64,000 nt of DNA from Oegoconia quadripuncta (Eukaryota > Arthropoda > Insecta > Lepidoptera > Autostichidae), in assembly GCA_949316235.1 (NCBI GenBank), contig OX438757.1, positions 17,113,505 to 17,177,504 on the forward strand, read 5' to 3'. Below are positions 26,401 through 38,400 of the stretch, piece by piece. The position numbers and the translations under genes are program-made. The notes below the pieces were generated by a model. It was not told where the DNA came from. It made no database searches and saw only the letters and a program-made list of their open reading frames with translations. The stretch's first letter is position 1, and every line of letters begins with the position of its first letter.

Positions 26401-29400
26401 GGATTCTTAGCAAAAGAAAAAGTCCGAAGTTACGGCCGTCCGAAGCTATTTTCTTTAGACAGTAGACCTCCTGGCCTTTTGTGGGTACCTCAGTCGCTTG
26501 ATTGAAGTACTACTCTTCGTCGACCGACCCTTGTATTAACACCTTTCACTATATATGAGCTTACTTCAAGTATAGATACTTTACACATAAATGTATATGA
26601 GCTTACTTCAAGTATCTATACTTTTGAAGAAAACGAACGTTGTTCTATACGGGTGTACTGACTGACGAAGGCGTCAAAGATGCATTCGGAGCATAAAAAT
26701 AATAAAACTAGCATTAGTATATCGAAATATTTTTCGATGCGGAAACTACCTTAACGTAGATAAAAATTTAAAATCGTACCCATTCGCCGTGGTCGAGTAA
26801 ATGCAAAATAAACTTGTTTCCCCGTCGAGTGCAGTGTTTTTGTAAACAGTCTGTTCATGAAATAAACTATAGCATCAGCGTTGTTTTTATAAGCGAGTAG
26901 CGACTTAAAATACTATTCTCATAAACATTAGTGTGTTATAGTAGCGTGTGCGCAGACTTATACTGAGGCTTCCGCCCGCGGTTTTGCCTGCGTGGAATAA
27001 CATTATCGCGGATATGTTAATTTTTTATCCCGCGGAAACTACTCACTTTATCGAGATAAAAAATATCCTGTTAATACAGGATATTGGTAATTATGGATTA
27101 CCAGATTATATTCTATCTATATATTCGAAATTTCATCCAAATCTGTTCATCCGTTTCGCGTTGATTGAGCAACAAACAAACAAACATCAAAACTTTCGCA
27201 TTTATAATATAAGTTAGATTTGTTAGAAAATAGCAGACCAAACATTAATAATTTGTACATTTAAATTAGGTACTTATGAAAACAAGCCCCAACCGCCTCC
27301 GTGGCTCAATTTAAATAACATTGTGTTCACGATTCGGAGGTCGCGGGTTCGATCCCCAGCGGGGGTACATGTTTAAGTACTCTGTTTGGTTGGTGGATTT
27401 TAAATATCCGCCTGGCTAGCTACCACCATCTTATCTAAATCTGCCGCCAAGCAGCAATGTTAATAGCATTGTTGTGTTCCAGTTGTCAGAGATAAGATAG
27501 CCAGTCCCCCAAATGTGTTGGAGTTTCCGGGTCAGTACGCTTCCACCTTCGACCTCATCTTCACTTAACATCAGGTGTGATTGAGGTCAAGTACGAACCC
27601 GTCGTGCATAAAAAAAAAAGTTAGGCTGTGTGAAAGAAGACGGGTCGTGACAAGCTTGTATGGACAACCTTATGAAAGGGAATGAAGCAAAAGAGGTGTG
27701 TCAGGATTGTAGCAAGTGGAAGTCTGTGGTCTCTGCCTACGCCTACGGGAAACCAACGGTTGCGGGTTCGAATCCCACGAGGGGTAAATGTTTGTGTGAT
27801 GAATACGAACATTTATTCCCGAGTCATGGATGTTTATATAAATATTTTTGTATGTTTATCCGTTATCTAGTATCCATAGTACAAGCTTTGCTTAGTTTGG
27901 GACTACATGATTGGTGTAAGTGTCCGAAAAAATTTATGTCAAAAGGAAGTGAAATTGTATCAAACGACTTTATATTTCGCAGAGGGTTTCGCTACAGGAG
28001 TTTCCCTACGTGGATAAGAAGAACGGTCACGCCCATATACCGGGCATCATTGAATTTGGGATATATACGCTGAGCTTCTACAGTCTGTTCGCGCCTTTCG
28101 TCATATTTATGGGACGAGTAATGGAAGAACGCGTGACTGGACTTCAGGTTAATGGATTGTTTTATATGTATACTAGCTGTTACTCGCGACTTCGTCCGTG
28201 TAGAATTCGTTGCGTCAAATGCGTCAGTCTATGACTCAAAAGCAATCCCACTAATACTACTTGTTATACAGGAACCAGTCGCTTTTCCGGGATAAAAAGT
28301 AGCATATATGTTAATCGCGGTCCTAGGCCCGTATTAATAAACCATTCTCAAGATCGAGAACAGTCTTGTGACCGGTCTCAAGTAAACGTGTTGATTAATA
28401 AACCTAACTTGAGACCTGAAACGCGCGTGCTTACTCAAACAGTACTCAGTTGAGAGGTGCACGCGTGCTTGTGCTTTAATAGCTTACTTTAAATTGAGTA
28501 TACTTGACATAATACGTGTTTCAGATGCAGAAGGTCTATGAAAGTATTAATAGCATTGTTATGTTCCGGTTATTAGATTAAATTTAACCAACATGTCGAT
28601 TACAGGAACTGATAAAGATGACCGGTGTGCCACTGACGAGGATCCAGCTGTCCCACGTGATCAACGTTATACCCGTGGGGCTGGTGTACTCGTGCGGAGC
28701 CACCGTGCTCCTGAAGACCAGCACCTTGCCCATCATCCCGCAGACGAACGCGATGTGGTTTATCTTCGTCTTGTTGATGAACTGGTTCATTCTTATGGCG
28801 CTCGCGTTTGTCTACAGCTTCATTAGCAACAGTCGTAAGTTTTATTGGCATAGTGTAAAGAAAAATAATTGGGAGTCATCATCCAGAGCGACCGATTGGA
28901 AGTGGCCTGCTTTTTTCGGCGATCTTCATCATACTCATTTATTTTTTCCATAAGCGTCTTCCGCGCACTTGGACTTGTCCATTACAGTACAATAAATTAA
29001 TTTTTAAGGTATACCTAATTAAATGAAAAGGCGAAAGTACATTAATTATTAACTAATATGTGGATACAAATAAAAGGATTATAAAATAATTTAGAGTAAT
29101 GTAGCTGCTGTGAAAAGGCAATGTCAGTCTACATAATAAGTAGCTACTGTAAATGGGCACTGTCAATTTCCTTAAGGCTAATAGCTGCTGTAAATGGGCA
29201 TTGTCAATCGTCATCAGGCCTTCGTGTGCGAACTTTCCATTCCAGATTCTATCCATCAGTTCTTCGTGCTATTAGTCCAGAAAGGATACACTTTTAACTT
29301 CCTGTAATTTTAAAGGCCGTGATTTTTTGTACATGGATAGAGTACCTAAGACACACACACTTCGCTCTAAGACCGTTGTTGCTGACGTAGGCACAACGGC

Positions 29401-32400
29401 CGCTATCCGCGGCCGCGGGCCATGTTTGTCGCATGCCAGACGACATGTGGGCCAAAATCGCCACCACCTGGAGCACACCGTTAGAAAGAAGGCGTCGCGG
29501 CAGACCGAAAAGGAGATGGTGGGATTGGATAAGTTCCTAATCAACTGGTCGGAGGAGGCCTGCAATAGAGAGGCGTGGAGAGAGAGGAGGGAGGCCTTTG
29601 CCCAGCAGTGGGACAGTACGGGCTCCTCATAATAATAGAGTACCTGTCAGTGATAGAATAAAAAAAATCTAATATATTATGAACGCCACAACGCGATACA
29701 AAAACAAAGAAGTAGTAAATATAGTAGGAGACCAAATATTAATATGTTTCTATAAATGTCGACGCGTACCCCATATCTTATGTCATTCACGAGATAACTA
29801 TTGTTTTTTTTTTCCAAACACAATACTTACAAGGTATTAGTTAAAGTAATATTAAATTCGTATTTCTTTTTCTTGTTTTTATGAACAACGGGTTGGTACT
29901 TGACCTCAATCACACCTGAAGTTAAGTGAAGATGAGGTCGAAGGTGGAAGCGTACTGGCCCGGAAACCCCAACACATTTGGGGGACTGGCTATCTTATCT
30001 CTGTAATCCGATAAACCACATAATTAGAACCCATTTCTAGACATTTTCCTCATGCGTCAATACCTAAACTAATGTAATACTTTTGTGTAATAAATAATAA
30101 TAAATGTATCGGACACTTACACCAATCATCTAGTCCCAAACTAAGCAAAGCTTGTACTATGGATACTAGATAACGGATAAACATACATAAATAAACAGAC
30201 TCGGGAATAAATGTTCGTATTCATCACACAAACATTTACACCTCGCGGGATTCGAATCCGCAACCGTTGGTTTCGCTGTCAGGGTCACTATCCACTACAC
30301 CAACCGGTCGTCTATTGAATTTGAAAGAAAGAAAGAAACTGTTTATTCGCCACTTCGACACATAATATACAACAATTGTTAGGCAAATAAAATAACAGAA
30401 CGCTCAGATAAGTGTCGCAGCAGCGATAGGGAAACGACTCAGCTATATGCTGAGCTTATAAGAGCTCAGCGCTGGTTTACTGTCGCACTCAGTAATTTAG
30501 TAATTTCGCACAGTAATTTGAATGCTAGGTATGGCAGAAGAAGATTTGAAGAGGATGAATCAGAGAAGGCTAACGAAAGAGACGTAGTGTTGGTAAGATG
30601 CAACCGCAGCGATCGCACCTCAACATTTTGCATAATTAAATGTATTTGTGGCAAAAGGATTGGGCGTCAGCATTTGCTGCCAATATGTCGTATGGCAATT
30701 GACAGTGCTGGTTTTCAGCGCAACCCCTCTCTGACTTAGGTTTTCAAAATAAAACAACACAGTCAGGCGCGCTCCCACATACACTTATATGTGTGAGGAA
30801 AAAAAAAACAGGAAAAAAGAAAAAAAAAACTGCTGTTACCTACTTGCGAGTGTGATAACAAAAAAAAAAGAAAGTGCATGCACTCACATATAAATACCTT
30901 TTGTTCAGCTTTACGACGGAGATCTTGAGATCGGCTAAGACGAATAGATAAAAAAAAAATCATATGTGAATTAGCCACTAAGCACACTTTCTACATGTCT
31001 GTGTAACTATAGTAATTCTAATAATATAAAAACTTCGTAAAATATAATTTTAATGGCCTCTTAACTTATTACCGTTACTTATTTTACAATTGTTTATCGG
31101 TATCGGAATGAAGCAAAAGAGATGTGTCAGGATCGTAGCAAGTGGAAATCTATGGTCTCAGCCTACCCCTACAGGAAACACATGACTTTATGTTTGTTTC
31201 AGATCAATTCATTGGCGCGCTATCATCTGTGCTGTACATCACAACACAAGTGGTGTGCAATACTGCATCGCAGCTTGTGAAGAAACAAGGACTCGTCAAG
31301 TTGACTGGCATCCTGCCGTTAATGCCGCTGCAGTGGTTCCTGACTGCAGTGGAGAAATGTGAGGCGCGTGGTGAGTGGCACCCTGATCTAGGGCAAAGTA
31401 TATTAAAAATCTATTAGTAGAACATCTTCCCGATAAATAGGCGACACAAGTGGCAAGAGGCGGTGCGGTGGGGGCAGAAGACGCTTGCCGGCGATTCACT
31501 ACGCGAGTGCCGGCGAAGCTTTATTTTTTTTTTATTCTGTATTATTGCTTATTTTTCGTAAATATATTGCGAACCTTATGTTTTTTTTTTATGCACAACG
31601 GGTTAACACTTGACCTCAATCACACCTGATATTATGTAAAGATGAGATCGAGGATGGTGGTTTCTGGGTACGCGGAAACCACAACTTATTTGGGGGACTG
31701 TCTATCTTATCTCTGACAACCGGAACACAACAATTTTTGCTGTTTTGGCGGCAGACTTAGATAAGAAAGAAAGAAACATTTATTTAAACCCATCTCATGA
31801 CACAAACAATCAGGTACAACTATTTCACAGTCGAGACACATGCAAAAAATAACATTGTGTTTGCCATCTAATTGTCGGTGTCGCAAGGTGGAGTCAAAAA
31901 GGTCTCCAATTCAGCATGGGTTGTAGCCGTTCACTACAACGCTGGTTTTCAGTGGAGCCTCCAAATGATGCAAATGGTGGTAGCTAGCCAGATGGACATT
32001 TTAAATTCTCTACCATCAAACCCAGTACTTAACATGTACCCCGATGGGTCTAAACCCTACATTGTTTACATTGAGCCACGGGGGCGGTTATTTGACGATG
32101 TGTAATGTATGAAATGTCCTATCTACAGGAAAGGGATTCACTATGAAAGACATGTTCGCAAAGGGGACTCAGCCGTTCATACCGTTCCTGTTCCTACAGC
32201 TGATTTTGTTTAGCGCGCTCAGCTGGTATCTGAGCCGAGTGAGGCCGGGAAAATACGGAACGCCGCTTCGGTGGAACTTCTGCTTCAAGGTGATTTGTAT
32301 ATGGCGACCTGTTTGGTGTAGTGGTTAGCAACTTTGACCACTATACCAAAAGGTTGCGGGTTCGAATCCCGCTAGGGGCATATGTTTGTGTGATGAAAAC

Positions 32401-35400
32401 GGACATGTGTACCCGAGTTATGGATGTTTTCATTTATAATAAGTATTTATGTACAAAATTAAATGTATTTATGTAGTATATCAACCATCTGGTATCCACA
32501 ACACAAGCCTATAGTTGCTTACTGTGGAACTAGATGGCGCTGTGTGTATGTCTAAGGATATTTATTTATTTATTATTATTATTTATATCATTGGTTATAT
32601 TGTTAGCCATATACCTGATGAGTTTTTTTAGCGTAAGGACAAAATGGAGCTTATTAGGTAAGTCAAATAGAAGTTATTGGCATAGGTAGTAATTTTTTTT
32701 TTTTTGCAAAAACGTTCGCGCCCGCCTTATATTGGTATGCGACTGGCGGGATTCGTAGGGTTTTTTTTTTTTTTTATGCATAACGGGTTGGTACTTGACC
32801 TCAATCACACCTGATGTTAAGTGAAGATGAGGTCGAAGATGGAAGCGTACTGACCCGGAAACCCCAACACATTTGGGGGACTGGCTATCTTATCTCTGAC
32901 AACCGGAACACGACAATGCTATTAACATTGCTGCTTGGCGGCAGATTTAGATAAGATGGTGGTAGCTAGCCAGGCGGACATTTAAAATGCCCTACCACCG
33001 ACCAAACCGAGTACTTAAATATGTACCCCGCTGGGGATCGAACCCGCGACCTCCGAATCGTAAACCCAATGTTGTTTACATTGAGCCACGGAGGCGGTTT
33101 GGATCATGGGTTTCCATCATGCGAAGTTTATTGGAACTCATATTTTCTTTATGTATTTAAAATGATGTAATGTGGAATAGGCCACAATGGCGACCGTCAA
33201 ATAACACAATTAACGCTTTATTCGATAATGGTTTTGAAAAAAAAAATTAAAGGTAAAAAAACTCATCCGGTATATTAAAAGACTCGAGTTTCCAGTGTTC
33301 TTATTAAGACTGTACTCAAAATTACATGTTTCTCTCTTAGTTTGGAATATATAAGGATATAATTTATTCCTATCCTTTCGGTGAAAAGTAGCGCTGCTGC
33401 ACCCAAATTGTAAGTGTTTCGTTTTTTTGGCTTATCCATTAGGACTCAGGATCGGGACTTATACATTAGGATCTTATATAAATGCTAGATAGATAAAAAC
33501 ATTTATTCACTGCACAGTACATACAACCAAAATAGAAGAACAACAACAATAAACCCTATGTAATCAACAAATAGAATAAATAAATAAATGAAAGCTCAAT
33601 ATACTGACGCACACCATACAAGATTTTCCCAGCGATGGACTGTACCCACTGTGCACTGAAAGGGCTCTGACTCAGCATATGCTGCAGCACAGATAGTGGT
33701 CCATATCACAGCGCTGGTTATTCTGCCAGTACCACTTACTGTATTGCACGCACGCAACATTTTTGTACTTTGTTTTTTATAAACATAATCACGTACTAGG
33801 ACTAGATATCGCAAGTAATGATTAAGTTTTATTAGCTGTGGAAAGTGTGATTCATGTTGGCGCAGCACTACAATCGATTTGCGTAGACGCACTTATAGCT
33901 TGCTTCGGGTAGGGATTGTGAGGTCGCGCTCCTTACCGTGATTCCGCCCGTCTCGCTCTAAAGGAGATTTAATATGTAAAGAAAAGGAATATTTTCTCAT
34001 ATCCTGTTTGGGCTAATTTAACTCAGTGCAGTGAAAACTCGGCTACCACAGTCGGTAGAGCCTGAGAGATTTTCATTTGCTAAAGTGAAGGCCAAAGGTG
34101 AATGGCAAAGCAGATACCAGAAGTGCGCTCGAGATTTCTAAGGCTAGCACAGCGGATGGCAACGGTAGCGTTAGTTTATACACTCGCCAGAACCACAACT
34201 GACACGAGCTACGCGAATCCGAGCCAAAATGTCGTTGTGGAAATCTCAGCGACTCGAGTGTCGAGCCCGCTGCAATCCTATTGTCCTTCCAAACTAAGAC
34301 GATCCACAGGCGGAAATTCGAATAAAATAATTTTGATGATGACTGTCTTTCCTAATCTTATATTTCGTGTTGCAGAAGAAAGTGAAACCTCAGGAGCTGG
34401 TCAGCGAGGAACAGGAGATTGCGATCGTGCATGACCCCCAATACTTCGAGGAGAGTCCCAACAAACCTGTGGGCATAGAGTTTTCAAATATTACCAAGGT
34501 ATATTCAAGCTGAAAGATTTATTTGAGATGGATTTTTTTTTTTTTTTTTTATGCACGACGGGTTCGTACTTGACCTCAATCACACCTGATGTTAAGTGAA
34601 GATGAGGTCGAAGGTGGAAGCGTACCAACCCGGAAACCCCAACACATTTGGGGGACTGGCTATCTTATCTCTGACAACCGGAACACAACAATGCTATTAA
34701 CATTGCTGCTTGGCGGCAGATTTAGATAAGATGGTGGTAGCTAGCCAGGCGGACATTTTAATATGCCCTACCACCAACCAAACCGAGTACTTAAACATGT
34801 ACCCCGCTGGGGATCGAACCCGCGACCTCCGAATCGTAAACTCAGTGTTGTTTACATGCATTGTTTTCACTTTGTGTTTTTGACTGACCTTTTAAAACGG
34901 GGTGTAATCGACGAATGACTGCTTGTCCTGATATCGCGTGCTTCATCTTCGAGCACGTCGTCACTTCCCAACAGTCCAATTGTAACCAAAGGCGTATTTA
35001 GTCAATCATAAAATATGGGTCACCAATTGTTCAATGGTAGTGAGCTTTCCTCAAACCAGTAGGTTGTGAATTTCGATTGCTGCTAGAATACCGGAGTCAT
35101 AGAGGTTCATATAAATATTTATATATGTTTGTCCGTCGTTTAGTATCCATAGTGATTTGTATGTAAGAAATATATGTCGGAAAAGAGGTGGCCGTTGCAA
35201 CCGACTGGATCGGTACCAACCCGTCTCGTTGTGGTACTCACGCAATAAAGTATAATCAGTGACCATGGAACCTGCGATACTGCCTAGTGAAGGGTATACG
35301 TAGTTGCATGCCCCTCACGTTAGCGAAATCGGACCTCGCATGCAATAACTAGGATTCATCCAGTCAACAATCGCTCCTGATCAAATTCCATAATAACTAC

Positions 35401-38400
35401 TGATGGGATCCCTCCAAGCGTCCATGATAATAGGTTATGCAAATCACTTCCATAACAATAGCTAACGGTGTGTCTTCTTAGACGGTTGACAGCAATTTGA
35501 ACCTCTATTCCCAGTGCGCACGCTTTATAACTACTCTGTCTACGTACTTCCGGCCGTGGTGGTACTGCCCGGCGTTTATCTATTTTCATAAAAAACCGCA
35601 AAGGCCACCTACTTGGCTACATGACTTTTTTAATTGGAACAAGCAGCACCGACAACGCTCGTATGAAAATGCCTCTAGTGGTCACCTATCCAAGTACGTT
35701 GTTTACCTTCTTAAATACAGCTCCTGTATTCCATTGCAGGTATACGGGAAGACTCGTGTGCTGACTAATGTGTCATTCAACGTGTACCGGGGCGAGATCA
35801 CTGTGCTGTTGGGACACAATGGCGCAGGGAAGACTACCCTCATGTCGATTATCACAGGTAAGTTCGTGTAGTAAGAAACAAGTCTGCGACGATATAAATA
35901 CATGTTTCTTGAAGCAGTAGCTAAATTACTAACATTAGACTAGTTTATACATTAACAGTCTCAGTATATCCATATTATGACCTATTTATCCATAATACTA
36001 TTATATAATTATAATTTTGTATATTTACACTATACATACACTAAACAGACTATATACATTATTTATTATTATGCTGCTCATTATTATACCGATGTAGCGT
36101 CCGTGCGTCACTGGGCATTTGGGGCACTGAAAACCAGCGCTGTGATTCCTCGAAGCATGAGCTGAGTGCAGGTCCATTTGTGCACGCCGCAACACGTGAC
36201 AGCATTGTGCGTATTTATTTATAATAGTATATCTTTTTTAGTTGTAATTTACTACTTTATTTCTTGTATCGTGTTGTGGCGTTCATAATAATTGTTATTC
36301 TATTTAGCGGTGTATCGAGTGGGGTGGGGTCATGGGCAAATACGCCCATACCGTGGCTCAATGTAGCTGTAACAGCTATTGTTGATTAGGGAAAGACTAC
36401 AATATGATTTCAATTTATAAAATTCCTTAGATGTGAAATGTAATCCCATCGGACGCAGTTGAATATTTGCCACTTTGCTGAATAAAATACAATAATTCCA
36501 TTCTCGTGATGGACAAACTGTCTGCATACATGTTTCTGCAGTACCCTAATCAGACTCCGTGTGTTTAGCCATTAGCTTATTTTGATATAGTGGAAATGGT
36601 GAAACTCGTATGTTACCTGCCGGGTAAGTGCGGGTATTTGACTTTCAACTCTAATAACTTGCAGTGAGTCTCCCTTTTTGTCTCTCCGCACTCTTTCACA
36701 CCGCATCTCATAGTTGCTCTGCAGTGGGCTTGATTTATTACACTACGCATTATAATTACATGCCTTATCTTATTTCCCTATGGTCACAGTAGTGTGGCTT
36801 TGGGTCCTGCGAGATATCTAAATACGAATCTAATATCTGAGGACCGTCTTATCTCCCCATGGTTACAGCTGTGCAGTGTGACCTTGGTTCCAGCAGGATT
36901 TCCATTGTGAAACTAAAATCTTAGTATTAACTGACTTCCTTAGTAATGTATTCTTCGGTCCTGCAGGATATAGTACTATCTGACGTCCTTAGTAGTGTAT
37001 CCTTGGGTCCTGCAGGATTTCCATTGCGAAACTAAAGACTTGGTACTATCTGACGTCCTTAGTAGTGTATCCTTAGGTCCTGCAGAATTTCCATTGCGAA
37101 ACTAAAGACTTAGTACTATCTGACGTCCTTAGTAGTGTATCCTTAGGTCCTGCAGAATTTCCATTGCGAAACTAAAGTCTTAGTACTATCTGACCTCCTT
37201 AGTAGTGTATCCTTGGGTCCTGCAGGATTTCTCAAGCGAAATTAAAATCTTATTACCGTCTTATTTCTCCAGTAATGTAACCTTGAGTCCAGCAGGATTT
37301 CTATTGCGAAACTAACATCTTAGTACCATCTGACTTCCCCAGTAGTGTAAACTTCGTTCCAGCAGGATTTCCCAAGCGGAACTAAAATCTTAGTACTGTC
37401 TTATTTCCCCAATAGCGTAACCTTGGTTACGGTGAAATTTATTTATTCTTTTTTTTATTACGCAGGCATGGTATCCGCAACCGAAGGAAAAGTGTACATA
37501 GATGGACAGGACATGAAGGCTCACTTGAAAACGGCACGGAACAACATCGGCCTCTGTACGCAACATAACCTGTTCTTCCCCCGCCTGAATATACTGGAGC
37601 ATGTCGTGTTCTTTACTATGGTGAATTTATACTGATATTTTTTAAGGTTGGAATTCTTATTTCTGTCAATTTACTGAGATATGAGGGACGCGGGGTAGGA
37701 GTCTATAAGCTATCGATGAGTTTTTATTTTATCTATATTTGCAGGGTCTATATTAAAACGCATACATTAAATATAGGAACAGTTAGTCGAGGTGCTCCGA
37801 CCCATCTTGCTCGCTCGCCACAATATGATGAGCAAGGTTTATACAGCCTTAAATAACTATGTATGGGTACTCAGTAACATGTTATGTAAATTGATTTTAT
37901 AAATATTAAGTTATACTAGATAATGATATGCACATTTATATTATGCAGTTTTTGTATTATGTGATTTTATTATTAGGCGGATTTAATATTATGCGCATTT
38001 GCGTTATGCCAAGTCTGTTATGCGGATTTATATTAGGACAATTAGATTGTGCCAATTAAAGGACACCCATATTTGCATATACACAGCGCCATCTAGTTCC
38101 ACACTAATCAACTATGGATACCAGATGGTTGATAAACTACACAAATTCATATTTTTTTTTGTAAATAAATACATATATAAAAGAAAAACTCCATAACTCG
38201 GGAACACATGTCTGTATTCATCATACGGGGATTCGAACCCGCGACCTTTTCGTATAGCAGTCAGAGTTTTTAACCATTACACCAAACAGGTCGTCAAGAG
38301 TTGCTACGAATGTTCTTTTTGAAAAAAGAGAAATCAATATTACTTACATATAGATGCCGGATCCTATTATTAACACAGATTGGAGTATGAATGAATTTTT

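Noticed and set aside
33596..33892. 98-codon minus-strand frame
   Set aside because: No recognisable domain; part overlaps family M repeat text and there is no start or splice support.
34102..34434. 110-codon frame overlapping exon 10
   Set aside because: It uses a different frame from the ABCA exon and shows no motif.
35497..35739. Open frame running into exon 11
   Set aside because: The upstream part has no ABCA similarity, and a good acceptor (CATTGCAG) at 35739 gives the correct phase with exon 10. It is intron sequence that happens to be open.
36770..37440. CRISPR-like array
   Set aside because: The 70-bp units are head-to-tail without unique spacers; the genome is eukaryotic.
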